A stretch of DNA of 64,000 bases from JALORV01 sp963754065 (GTDB lineage: Bacteria > Pseudomonadota > Gammaproteobacteria > Burkholderiales > Burkholderiaceae_F), in contig CAVWFH010000008.1 in assembly GCA_963754065.1 (NCBI GenBank), positions 124,001-188,000 on the forward strand, read 5' to 3'. The notes beneath the pieces were generated by a model that did no database searches, had not been told where the DNA came from, and worked only from the letters and a program-made list of their open reading frames with translations. Positions 54,053 through 62,992 of this stretch are shown piece by piece. Position numbers and translations under genes: made by a program. Within the stretch, counting starts at the first letter, position 1. The number at the start of each line of letters is the position of its first letter.

Positions 54053-55228
54053 ATGGCAACGAAATCACGATCGAAATCCAAGGCAAGTCCCAAGGCAAGG
54101 ACCAAAGCGAGGCCGATGACCAAGCCGAAAGCGAAACCGGTCGCGAAGGCAAAGGCCCGAGGCAAGCTGCCAGCAAAGCCCGCCGCGGTGCCGCGCAAGG
54201 CGTTGGCCGTCGGCGGTCCTGTCACGCTCGAAGAGGCCCGCGCACTGTCGCGCGCGCGGCAGCCGAAGCGTGCGCTGCGGCGCGCCGTAGCCGGACCTCC
54301 CGCGACCCCGGCGAGCGTCGGGGCCGAACGCGAACGCCTCGAGCAGGAACGTCGTGCCGAACGTGCGCGCCGGATGCGCGAATACACGGAGACGATGGAA
54401 ATCATGAAGCGGCGCGGAGCCCGACGGTCGGGTCCGAAGCGCGCGGCGACCGGTCGGCGCCGCGCGCCGAGCGCCGCCGCATCGTTCCAGCCGCTGCAGG
54501 TGTTCGCAGAAGGCGATTCGTGGTTCGACTATCCGCCGTTTCTCATCAAGGGCGGCGTCATTCCGCGGCTCGAGAGCCGCCTCGGCGTTCCGATCCTGAA
54601 CATGGCGAAAGCCGGCGACGAGGTGCGTTTCATGCTCGGAGTCGAACAGCGCATTCGTCTGGCCGAGTGCCTGACGGAGGGCTGCCCGGCCGGCGGACCG
54701 TGGGACGCGCTGCTGTTCTCCGGCGGTGGCAATGACATTGTCGACAACCCGATGGCGCTGTGGGTGCGCGACTGGAATCCGGCCGTCCCGCCGGCAACGC
54801 TCATCAATCAACCGCGTTTCGATGTGGCGCTGGCGCTGGTGCGTGCCGGCTACGAAGACCTCATTACCCTGCGGGATCAGTTGAGTCCCGGCACCCACCT
54901 CGTGTTCCACGGCTACGACTTCGCGATCCCCGATGGCCGCGGCATCTGCCATCTGGGTCCTTGGCTGAAGCCGACCTTCGACCTGAGAGGTTTTCCGACG
55001 CGCGCCTCCGCGTTCGCGGTGGTGGAAGCGATGCTGAAGCAGTTTGCAGCGATGCTGACGACGCTGACCGCGCACCCGAAGGTGACCTTCATCAACGGCC
55101 AGGGAACCCTCGCGCCGCAGCCGAGCGCCTGGCACAACGAGCTCCATCCGAACAAGGACGGATTCGAGAAGTTTGCGGACCTCTTTCACCAGGAGCTGCG
55201 CGCGATATTCCCCGGTCGCGTGCTCTAG
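54053..55228 (+). CDS. SGNH/GDSL hydrolase with a basic N-terminal tail
   Basis: 391 residues from ATG at 54053 (GAGG upstream). The first 70 residues are extremely Lys/Arg-rich with Lys-Pro/Ala repeats. A helical segment (about 95-130) leads to an SGNH domain with block I FAEGDSWFDYP, block III SGGGNDIVDN and block V HNELHPN. It is probably an esterase or lipase in the conflict cluster. There is no secretion signal, so the tail may bind nucleic acid or membrane. Downstream of, and likely cotranscribed with, the zincin-CHAT gene. Confidence 0.82.
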   Translation: MATKSRSKSKASPKARTKARPMTKPKAKPVAKAKARGKLPAKPAAVPRKALAVGGPVTLEEARALSRARQPKRALRRAVAGPPATPASVGAERERLEQERRAERARRMREYTETMEIMKRRGARRSGPKRAATGRRRAPSAAASFQPLQVFAEGDSWFDYPPFLIKGGVIPRLESRLGVPILNMAKAGDEVRFMLGVEQRIRLAECLTEGCPAGGPWDALLFSGGGNDIVDNPMALWVRDWNPAVPPATLINQPRFDVALALVRAGYEDLITLRDQLSPGTHLVFHGYDFAIPDGRGICHLGPWLKPTFDLRGFPTRASAFAVVEAMLKQFAAMLTTLTAHPKVTFINGQGTLAPQPSAWHNELHPNKDGFEKFADLFHQELRAIFPGRVL

Positions 55229-55264
55229 CGGCCGTTGCAGAGGTCAAGGCACGCGTTGAGGCGG

Positions 55265-56722
55265 TTACCGTGACCCCAGCTTCAGGTCGGCGATGAACTT
55301 CGGCGCGTCGGACTCGAGCTTGGCGATGACCTCGTTGCGGCGGCGTGCATAGAAGTCGGAGTTGAGCGTCATGCGCTGGGCTGCGGTCCAGAAGTTCACC
55401 TGCTGCGCGCCCCACTTGAAGAAGAGAAACCGCTTCCGTTCGTCGACGCTGCGGAAGTAGAACGCCCCGGCCGCCATGGTGAGGGCACCGTTGGCCGTAC
55501 GCTGCACGGCGCCCAGCTGGAAGTTGCCGCTGCCTTCCATCGAGGAGTGGAAGTCGAAGAGTTGAATCGTGCCGTCGTCTTCCGCCAGCTTGGAAAGCGC
55601 CGCCACGGATTCCTGCAGCACCGCCAGCTGGTTCTGCGTGGCGATGGCCGTAATGATCGCCAGTGCCGCCTGGTCCATGCGGAACTCGCCCTCGGTCTGG
55701 TCAAAGCGGGTGAACGCAAACTGCTCGGTCGCCCAGCCCAGGTTCTCCAGGATCTCGACGTACTTCTGATACCAGAACTGCGATTGCGTGAAGCGGTCGA
55801 AGGCACCACTCGCCCCGCGCTGCGCCAGCTGGATGGAATAGAGGACGTCGTTCTTTTCCTGTTCGCTGACGCCTTCGACGAAGGACATCAGGCTGCCGAC
55901 ATTCACCTTCGCGTCGTAGGCGGGAGCCAGTCCCGCAGCGCGTCGGCGCATCGGTGCCACCTTCCTGGCGCGCGCCTTTCGACGCGAGGGAGCAGGGCTC
56001 GGTGCAGCCACGGCGGGCGGCAACGACAGGTCCCTTATGTAGGCGCCAACGCCCAGCGGCACGACGCCGTGATCCGGCATCGTTGACTCGGGGGCTCGCC
56101 TCGGTCCCTTGCCGCGTTGCATCCTCGAGGGCAGCGCGGGCGGTTCCGGTGCGATCAGGCGACCGGCCGTGTCGAACGTCGCCTCCAGGAGGAACGCCAC
56201 CTCAGGTTGTGTGTAAGCGGGGTCCCAATGCGAGTTTTCCGGAACGTGGCAGTGACCGTAGTGTCCGCTCTCGCTGTCCCAGATCCCGGGGTCCCGGTTG
56301 TGCCCGCCCGGATCGCGGCCATTGCGTGCAGGCCGGGGCAGGCCAGCGGGCCACGTCCGCGGAACACCGTGCGTGGCTTCGATCCAGCGGCACAGGCGCG
56401 CCAGATTCGTGAGCGCGCGTCGATCCTTCGGCAGGTGCGCGAAGCCCACGAGTTCGATCTGCACCGCGGAATCGCGGTTGGTCTGCACACCGCCCGCTTC
56501 ATTGCGCAGAGCTCGTGCGCCTTCCGACGTATCGATGTGCTGGAAAATGTTCGTCGCATCCACGGTGAAGTGAGGATCCGAACGGTTCGAGCGAAACGCG
56601 TTCATCGCGCCTTCGGCAGAGCTCCCCTCGGTCGTGTGATGGACGATCTTGAAGGGGCCGCCAAGGTTGGGACCGCATGATCCCGAAATGGGACGCCACG
56701 TCGCAAATGGACATCGTGCCAC
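55265..56722 (-). CDS. Peptidoglycan amidase-like protein (Amidase_2/PGRP fold)
   Basis: 485 residues from GTG at 56722 with GGAGGT five bases upstream. The N-terminal amidase has the zinc motif IVHHTTEGSSAEGAM, the substrate-binding segment DPHFTVDATNIFQHI, and GHNRDPGIWDSESGHYGHCH. A long disordered basic stretch follows (KARARKVAPMRRRAAGL), then a helical C-terminal domain of about 180 residues with no recognised family. It cleaves the amide between MurNAc and L-Ala. No signal peptide; delivery route unknown. Confidence 0.82.
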   Translation of the reverse strand: MARCPFATWRPISGSCGPNLGGPFKIVHHTTEGSSAEGAMNAFRSNRSDPHFTVDATNIFQHIDTSEGARALRNEAGGVQTNRDSAVQIELVGFAHLPKDRRALTNLARLCRWIEATHGVPRTWPAGLPRPARNGRDPGGHNRDPGIWDSESGHYGHCHVPENSHWDPAYTQPEVAFLLEATFDTAGRLIAPEPPALPSRMQRGKGPRRAPESTMPDHGVVPLGVGAYIRDLSLPPAVAAPSPAPSRRKARARKVAPMRRRAAGLAPAYDAKVNVGSLMSFVEGVSEQEKNDVLYSIQLAQRGASGAFDRFTQSQFWYQKYVEILENLGWATEQFAFTRFDQTEGEFRMDQAALAIITAIATQNQLAVLQESVAALSKLAEDDGTIQLFDFHSSMEGSGNFQLGAVQRTANGALTMAAGAFYFRSVDERKRFLFFKWGAQQVNFWTAAQRMTLNSDFYARRRNEVIAKLESDAPKFIADLKLGSR

Positions 56723-56946
56723 TTTGACCTCCAGGGATTGGGACGGAGACGGCTGAGACGAGGAGTGTATGCGCCTGCCGCTCGGTGCGCGGAAAGCGCA
56801 TCGCGCGCTCCGGTCGGGATCGCACAGCATCGCGTACCGGTCCATCCATCCGCTGCCACTGCCATATCGGCGCCGTTCAGGCATCCTCTGCCTGCGGTGC
56901 CGTCCGGCCGCGCAGCCCATCCGTCCTGGCTATGTCCTGAGGTCCG

Positions 56947-57535
56947 ATGCGCGTACTGCTGTTCAGTGGCCACATGGTCGACCGACCCGATCGCAGGCTG
57001 CCGCGGTTTCCGGCGAGCCGGGTCGCGGCGGCGGGGCGTGCCATCGAATGCCGAACTCGACAGGCTCGGTGTCGGGACAGAGGATCGGGCAGTGACCAGC
57101 GGAGCAAGTGGTGGCGATCTGCTGTTTGCACTGGGCTGTCTGGCCCGTGGCGCCGCCATCGAGGTCTACCTGCCGTTTGCGCGAGACCGCTTCGTGCAGT
57201 CATCGGTGTTGCCCGGCGGTGCTCATTGGCTGCCGATGCTGGACGAAGTGCTGGCGCACCCGCTGACCGTGCTGCACGTGATGCCACCGGCTGACGACGA
57301 CGCGGAGGATGGCAACGCCTTCGCACGTTGCAACCTGGCGATGCTGCAGCGTGCGCTGAAACTGGCCCGCGGGCCGATCGACCTGGTTTGCCTGTGGGAC
57401 GGCAGCGTCGGTGACGGGCCAGGCGGTACGGAGCACATGGTCAGCTCCGTGCGCGCGCGAGGAGGGCGCGTGCACTGGATCGACATCCGGACGCTGCCGG
57501 ACTCAACCGACGTGCGGCTCCCCGGCCAGGTATGA
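56947..57535 (+). pseudogene. Small Rossmann-like protein of a conflict cluster, one frame break
   Basis: ATG at 56947 with GAGGT upstream. The frame MRVLLFSGHMVDRPDRRLPRFP runs to about 57048, then one base must be lost to continue AELDRLGVGTEDRAVTSGAS, GGDLLFALGCLARGAAIEVY and CLWDGSVGDGPGGTEHMV. Restored length is 195 residues. The Gly-rich starts and alternating strands and helices suggest a nucleotide-binding Rossmann-like fold. I recall similar sequences near CHAT and other conflict genes but cannot name the family. It ends 33 bases inside the convergent GH19 gene. Confidence 0.55.
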
Positions 57536-58559
57536 GGCAGTGAACTCGGTCAGTCCGTGGCGGCCGCCGTTGACGTAGCGGCGCGCCAGCGCGAAGTCGC
57601 GGTCCAGCAGCGCCTGCTTGATCTTCAGTTCGCGATCCTTCAGGAAGCGCGCCAGCACGCGCGCCGCGACCAGCGGTTCGTTGGCCCGTTCCGGTTCGCG
57701 CACCAGCAGTTCACCGAGTCCGAGCGCGCGCCCGATCTGTTCGTAGTTCGCGCGGCCCGTCAACTGCACGAAACCACGACCCTTGTAGGCGGCGCCGTCA
57801 TGCGGGCCTCGGTTGCCGAGGTCGCGCCGGTGGTCGTACAGGTCAAAAAACGGCGAGCGCGCGTTCGGTGACGTGTTGTAGCGCGAGCGGTACTCGTCGA
57901 GCGGAGTGAAGCGGCCGGTTTCTGCGCAGATCGTCGCCACGGCCATCAGCAGCATCGACTTGTCGACGAGTCCGAGCTCGGTCATGGCCTCGATCACCGC
58001 GGGCAGGTAGGACTTGATATTGCCGAGCGGAGCGCCCGGGCACATGGCTGAAACGACCTGCACCGTCAGTTCCCCGGTGGACGACGGCAGGCGGTCGTCG
58101 TCCATCAGCCCGAGCGCGGTCAGCGTCCGCGGGCCGGCGACGCCGTCTGGCAGCAGGCTCTCGCTCATCTGGAAGGCGATGACCGCGGCCTCGGTGCCTT
58201 GTCCGAATTCGCCGTCGATGGTGCCGCACTTGAACCCCTTCTCCGACAGGCGGCGCTGCAGGCGCGCGACGGCGTCGCCCGTGGCGCCGAGCCGCAGGGT
58301 GGTGAACGCCGCCAGCGGTGCGCGTGTCGCGGCACGGGGCGCGCGACGCCCGGTCGGGCGGGGTGCCGGAGGCAGTCCTTTCGGGAGCGTGTGCGGCGCG
58401 CCGACGTCGAGGCGCCGGTGTCGCCACTACGGGCGATTTCGATGCGGTCCTGCGGGCTTTCGATGGCTTGCGTGGACTGGCAATGCGCTGCTTCTTCGCG
58501 CGCGAGATAACGCCGCGCCGGGTCCGTTCACTCCTGCTTCGCTTCTTTGCTGTGGCCAT
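57503..58559 (-). CDS. Peptidoglycan-binding GH19 lysin, one frame break
   Basis: The ATG at 58559 begins a Lys/Arg-rich tail (MATAKKRSRSERTRRG), which must shift once between 58330 and 58426 to enter LRLGATGDAVARLQRRLSEK, a PG-binding_1 repeat, followed by a GH19 lysozyme/chitinase domain with the catalytic Glu in TICAETGRFTPLDE and YKGRGFVQLTGRANYEQI. Restored length is 351 residues. The ATG at 58168 in the downstream frame still covers the GH19 domain. It cleaves beta-1,4 glycan bonds in peptidoglycan or chitin. It has the same type of basic tail as the SGNH hydrolase and is last of the minus-strand operon. Confidence 0.8.
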
Positions 58560-58699
58560 CGCAACGACTCCTCACCCGTCGAATTCCTCACCCATGAATC
58601 GATCGTGCAACGCTACAAGCGGCTGGGTTGCATGACCACCCGTCATTGCGGGACGCCACGGCGCCTATGGTTCCCTTGCAATGGCTGCCGCGGCATCCG

Positions 58700-58966
58700 T
58701 CAGTCCACGCACTCGATTCGATCCACCAGCAGCAGGTAGGAGGTCACCGTGCCGTCGCACTCGACGGCGTGACCCACGAAGCGCGTGAGCGTTGCATCGC
58801 CGTAGCTGGGTCCACCGCGCCGCCGCAACAGATAGCGCTGGTCTGCCGTCAGCAGGAACGGAGCATTGCGCTCGCTCTTGCTGCCACGCGCGAACTCGGC
58901 CTCGATGACGGTGCCGCGCAGTCCGTGCACGGCGCGAGGGGCGTTGTCGGCGTTGTCGCTCTTCAC
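58700..58966 (-). CDS. Small beta-rich protein coupled to a C25-like peptidase
   Basis: 88 residues from a GTG overlapping the peptidase stop (GTGA). The sequence RGTVIEAEFARGSKSERNAP, LLRRRGGPSYGDATL and VGHAVECDGTVTSYLLLVDR is strand-rich and looks like an OB-fold or small barrel. The tight overlap implies that the two products work together, perhaps as a regulatory or binding subunit. I do not recognise a named family. Confidence 0.65.
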   Translation of the reverse strand: MKSDNADNAPRAVHGLRGTVIEAEFARGSKSERNAPFLLTADQRYLLRRRGGPSYGDATLTRFVGHAVECDGTVTSYLLLVDRIECVD

Positions 58967-60492
58967 TTCTGCACGTAGACGCGGTAGCCGACCACTCGTG
59001 CAGCGGCTTCCTTCGCGACGATGGCGACACGCCCTCCGAGATCGCTCTTGCGTCGCCCCGGAAGCGCGGCAATCATCACGTGGTAGCGCTCGCACTGCAT
59101 GCTCGCCTTGGCGAGCGAGCGCCGGGCCGGTAGACCACCACTGACTTCGAAAGTCATGAACCGCGCCTTGGCATCGAGCCCTACGGAACGCGCGATCGAA
59201 CGCAGCGACTTTTCCACTTTACCGCTCGGCCGTTCCGTCGAGGCCCGCGATGCCGTCGGCTTGCTCTGCTGCAGCATGTCGCCCGACTGGCGCATCTTGG
59301 CGCGCCGCTCGGCCCGTGCGTAACGGCGGGCCTCAACGGGGTCGACACCGCGCGGCACGGTGGTCGGTGAGTCGCGTTCGACCGGATGGACGCTCGGGTC
59401 GCCGTAGATGCAGAACTGTGCCAGGGTCTTGAGATCGATCGGGTCCATTTCGGCCGACTGTCGCACGTACTCCAGCCGTGCATCGAGCATCGCGCGACCG
59501 ATCGAGGCGCCCTTGTGGATCTCGATCAGGAAGTACTGCGTGATCAGGTCTGCCGCGCCGTTGCCGCGCGCCGGACCATAGGCGATTGTCGTGCTGCCAA
59601 GGAAGCCATAGGCGCCCTGCGCGAGGTAGCTTTGGCAGATCGGCTCGTCGACTGCGAGCGCCACGGAGTCGTAGAGTTCGCCGCCATAGCAGCATTCGAC
59701 TGCTGCGATCGTGCCTTGCGCTATCTTGCCGCGTGTGTGGCGTGTCGCCATGGCCACCGGGAACTTGCGGCGGTACTCACCGTAGAACTGCGGATCCGCC
59801 AGGCCCCCGTGGCAGTTGATGAAATGGCTCAGTCGACCCAGCGAACGGCTGCGCGCCGCGCTGCTGGGCGGCGAGATCGCGAGCGCGTCGTCGTTGCCGA
59901 AAATGTTCTCCAGGCTCTGCGCGGTCGAGTGTTTCCACAGCCGTACCGAAAGCGCGAAGCAGGGCGCGTACTCCTTCAGCGGCCGGCAGCGGTAGTGCGT
60001 CGCGGTCGCCAGCAGCTTCAGCAGGTGCGCCGGTTCACGTGCGCCGGTCAGGTCGGGGAGGCGGGCGACCACGCGCGTCGGGCCGATGAAATCGGCGATG
60101 TCGCGCGAGTACGCAGCGTCGCAGGCATACGGAATGTCGCTCCACGCCTTGGGATCGTCTTCCTTGTCATCGGCATACACCGGGTTGGCCAGATCCTGAT
60201 GCGGGATCACGTCGATCGAACCGAGCAGCATCAGGTAGTCGGGTTCGAGTGCGCGGAACACGCCATCGATTGCGTCCTTGTTCTGCTTCGGATGCAGCGC
60301 ATCGGTGACCACCGGAGCGTTCAGTCGCTTCATCGTGGCAACCGACGACAGGTCGACCAGTCGGGCAGCCAGCCCGCGCTTGCGGTCGGCGGCGATCAAC
60401 GCGGCGACGGCGCCCATGACTTTCCGCAGGCCGGCGGCGCCGTACTTGGTGCGCAGTGCCGCCTTGTTGGTCACGATCAGCTTGTCCGTCAT
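58963..60492 (-). CDS. C25 gingipain/caspase-like cysteine peptidase
   Basis: 509 residues from ATG at 60492. The core is a caspase-like fold with His228 in LSHFINCHGGLADPQFYG and a Cys pair (267-268) in TIAAVECCYGGELYDS, the spacing seen in C25 gingipain-type peptidases. The N-terminus has alternating strands and helices (DKLIVTNKAALRTKYG). A basic linker (390-440) leads to a small C-terminal domain ending RVVGYRVYVQK. No signal peptide, so it is an intracellular protease. Followed by the overlapping small barrel-like gene and the GH19 gene. Confidence 0.8.
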   Translation of the reverse strand: MTDKLIVTNKAALRTKYGAAGLRKVMGAVAALIAADRKRGLAARLVDLSSVATMKRLNAPVVTDALHPKQNKDAIDGVFRALEPDYLMLLGSIDVIPHQDLANPVYADDKEDDPKAWSDIPYACDAAYSRDIADFIGPTRVVARLPDLTGAREPAHLLKLLATATHYRCRPLKEYAPCFALSVRLWKHSTAQSLENIFGNDDALAISPPSSAARSRSLGRLSHFINCHGGLADPQFYGEYRRKFPVAMATRHTRGKIAQGTIAAVECCYGGELYDSVALAVDEPICQSYLAQGAYGFLGSTTIAYGPARGNGAADLITQYFLIEIHKGASIGRAMLDARLEYVRQSAEMDPIDLKTLAQFCIYGDPSVHPVERDSPTTVPRGVDPVEARRYARAERRAKMRQSGDMLQQSKPTASRASTERPSGKVEKSLRSIARSVGLDAKARFMTFEVSGGLPARRSLAKASMQCERYHVMIAALPGRRKSDLGGRVAIVAKEAAARVVGYRVYVQK

Positions 60493-60666
60493 CCCCTGGC
60501 CTTTGCGCAACGCCAAACCTCGGCACCATAGCGCTCGCTACGCACTTCGCAAAGTCCGGTGCCGCGTGTCGCGCCGCGAGTCCGGGCGCGCCGTCGGGCA
60601 GCGCTCATCCGCTAGACTGCGCGCCCGCGCGTCCAAGCTGACCCGATCCGACGCCGGCCACTTCCA

Positions 60667-62082
60667 ATGACGACCGTCCGCACCCGCATCGCCCCCAGCC
60701 CGACCGGCATGCTGCACCTGGGCACTGCCCGCACGGCGCTGTTCTGCTGGGCATTCGCCCGCCATCACGGTGGCGAGTTCATCCTGCGCATCGAGGACAC
60801 GGACCTCGAACGTTCGACCGAGGAAGCCGTGCAGGTCATCCTCGACAGCATGCAGTGGCTCGCCCTCGACTACGACGAGGGCCCGGTGCGGCAGACGGGC
60901 CGGCTCGACCGATATCGCGCGGCGGTAGAGCGCCTGCTGGCCGATGGGAAGGCCTACCAGTGCTACGCGAGCAAGGCAGAACTCGAACAGCTGCGTGAGA
61001 CGCAGATGGCGCGCGGCGAGAAACCGCGTTACGACGGTCGCTGGCGGCCGGAGAACGCGCGCGGCAAGACGCCGCCGGCAGGCGTGAAGCCGGTTGTGCG
61101 CTTCCGCAATCCGGATGAAGGTGATGTCGGCTGGAACGACCTGGTCAAGGGTCCGATCGCCTTTTCCAACACTGAACTCGACGACCTCGTGATCGCGCGC
61201 GGCGACGGCGTGCCGACCTACAACTTTGCCGTCGTGGTCGATGACATCGACATGGCGATCACACACGTGCTGCGCGGCGATGATCACGTCAACAACACGC
61301 CGCGCCAGATCAACATCTACCGCGCCTTGTTGGGCCCGGGCGCATCACTGCCGCAGTTCGGCCACCTGCCGATGATCCTCGGTCCCGACGGGCAGAAGCT
61401 GTCGAAGCGCCACGGCGCGGTGAGTGTGTTGCAGTACGACGTGGACGGATTCCTGCCCGAGGCGCTATTCAACTACCTCGCACGGCTGGGCTGGAGCCAC
61501 GGCGATGCCGAGAAGTTCACGCGGGAGCAACTGGTCGAGTGGTTCGACCTCGAGCACGTCAACCGCGCGCCGGCACAGTACAACCTCGACAAGCTGCTGT
61601 GGCTGAACGGCGAGTACATGAAGGAAGCCGACAATGCGCGCCTCGCGCGGCTTGCAGCGCCGCGTATCGAAGCGCGCGGCGGAGTGCTCGCGAACGGACC
61701 GGCACTCGACCGCGTCGTCGCCCTGCTGAAGGACCGTTCGCGGACCCTGAACGAACTGGCCGACGCAGCCTTGCTGTTCTATCGCGACGTCGCGCGCGAA
61801 CCGGCACTGCTCGCCGAACACCTGCAGGGTGTCAGCCGGGACGCCGTTCGGATGTTCCGCGAGCGGGCCGTTGGGTTGGTGTGGGAGCGGACTGCCATCA
61901 ATGGCCTGATCAAGCAGGTTGTCGGAGAACTGAAGCTCAAGATGCCGCAGGTCGCGGTGCCGTTGCGTGTGGCCGTCACCGGCCAGACGCAGACGCCGTC
62001 GATCGATGCGGTGCTCGAACTGATTGGACGCGACACCGTGGTGACTCGGCTCGATGCCGCGCTCGAGCAGATCGTGGGGTAG
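60667..62082 (+). CDS. gltX: Glutamate-tRNA ligase
   Basis: 471 residues, class I synthetase: HIGH-like PSPTGMLHLGTARTALF, then the KMSKS equivalent KLSKRHGAVSV, and a C-terminal helical anticodon-binding domain. It charges tRNA-Glu. tRNA-Ala and tRNA-Glu genes follow directly downstream, a common arrangement in gammaproteobacteria. Confidence 0.96.
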   Translation: MTTVRTRIAPSPTGMLHLGTARTALFCWAFARHHGGEFILRIEDTDLERSTEEAVQVILDSMQWLALDYDEGPVRQTGRLDRYRAAVERLLADGKAYQCYASKAELEQLRETQMARGEKPRYDGRWRPENARGKTPPAGVKPVVRFRNPDEGDVGWNDLVKGPIAFSNTELDDLVIARGDGVPTYNFAVVVDDIDMAITHVLRGDDHVNNTPRQINIYRALLGPGASLPQFGHLPMILGPDGQKLSKRHGAVSVLQYDVDGFLPEALFNYLARLGWSHGDAEKFTREQLVEWFDLEHVNRAPAQYNLDKLLWLNGEYMKEADNARLARLAAPRIEARGGVLANGPALDRVVALLKDRSRTLNELADAALLFYRDVAREPALLAEHLQGVSRDAVRMFRERAVGLVWERTAINGLIKQVVGELKLKMPQVAVPLRVAVTGQTQTPSIDAVLELIGRDTVVTRLDAALEQIVG

Positions 62083-62139
62083 GGGAGCAGCTCCATTGTG
62101 ATGTCGATCTGAAAACGGCTATACTCCGCGGCTCTCCGT

Positions 62140-62215
<76 letters not shown>

Positions 62216-62227
62216 AAGACCGCTTCC

Positions 62228-62249
62228 AAAGCCCGCTCACGCGGGCTTT
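62228..62249 (+). other. Hairpin between tRNA-Ala and tRNA-Glu
   Basis: AAAGCCCGC-TCAC-GCGGGCTTT, a perfect 9-base stem without a T-run. It may mark RNA processing between the two tRNAs or be a weak terminator. Confidence 0.5.
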
Positions 62250-62260
62250 GAATTGAAACG

Positions 62261-62336
62261 GTCCCCTTCGTCTAGAGGCCTAGGACACCGCCCTTTCACG
62301 GCGATAACAGGGGTTCGAATCCCCTAGGGGACGCCA
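62261..62336 (+). tRNA. tRNA-Glu (anticodon TTC)
   Basis: Acceptor GTCCCCT/AGGGGAC, anticodon loop CTTTCAC with anticodon TTC, T arm AGGGG-TTCGAAT-CCCCT, discriminator G and encoded CCA. Confidence 0.97.
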
Positions 62337-62344
62337 GTCAATTC

Positions 62345-62377
62345 AAGGGGTTATCGGGAGATAACCCCTTTTTCTTT
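62345..62377 (+). terminator. Rho-independent terminator after tRNA-Glu
   Basis: AAGGGGTTATC-GGGA-GATAACCCCTT followed by TTTCTTT. An 11-base stem and T-rich tail end the gltX/tRNA transcription unit. Confidence 0.93.
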
Positions 62378-62493
62378 GTGTCGTGTTTGGGTTGTGACTG
62401 AAAGGCGTCGCATTGACGAGCGCGTTTTCACGGGCGCATGGGTGCCGTTGGAAGGCCTCGTCCCGCAGCGGAACTCCGCAACACAAGTGCCAC

Positions 62494-62940
62494 TCAGCGG
62501 CGCGCGCTCTTCTCGAAGATCCACTCGTACTTCTTGCCGGCCGGTGTCTCCCACGACAGCACGAGATGCGAGCCGTTAAAGGTAAGGTCGCGCCATAAAG
62601 CTGAAGTGTCGGATAGGCGCATTTCCAGTTGGTTGCCAATGAGAGCTATGCGTACTCCGTCGTCTTTCCAGTACGCGACCGATTCGCCCGGTGCGAGTTG
62701 GCGCTTATCGGCCTTAAAGCCCATCAGCGGCACCTCAACCTTCGCGTGTCCAACCGAGTCGCTCTCGGCAGTGATCGTCATTCCCCCGCGCACCGAACGC
62801 ATGTCCGTGGCTCGAATCAGAGCGTAGTCGCCCGTGAGGTCGCGCATCGTTAGTTGAGCACGTTTCGCAGGCGTCAAAGAAGGTGCGGAATCTTGAGTGA
62901 CACGCCTGGCTTCTTTGTCCGTCCCGACTGTCTCGGGCAA
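62494..62940 (-). CDS. Small hypothetical protein downstream of the TIR gene
   Basis: 148 residues from a TTG at 62940; the true start is unsure. The body MRDLTGDYALIRATDMRSVR, GGMTITAESDSVGHAKVE, LIGNQLEMRLSDTSALW looks like a single beta-rich domain. No family is recognised. It follows the TIR gene on the same strand after 52 bases and may be cotranscribed. Confidence 0.5.
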   Translation of the reverse strand: MPETVGTDKEARRVTQDSAPSLTPAKRAQLTMRDLTGDYALIRATDMRSVRGGMTITAESDSVGHAKVEVPLMGFKADKRQLAPGESVAYWKDDGVRIALIGNQLEMRLSDTSALWRDLTFNGSHLVLSWETPAGKKYEWIFEKSARR

Positions 62941-62992
62941 TCATGGCGATTGATGTCGATCGGTGCGTCCTTGTCAGCACGCGACATCAGGT

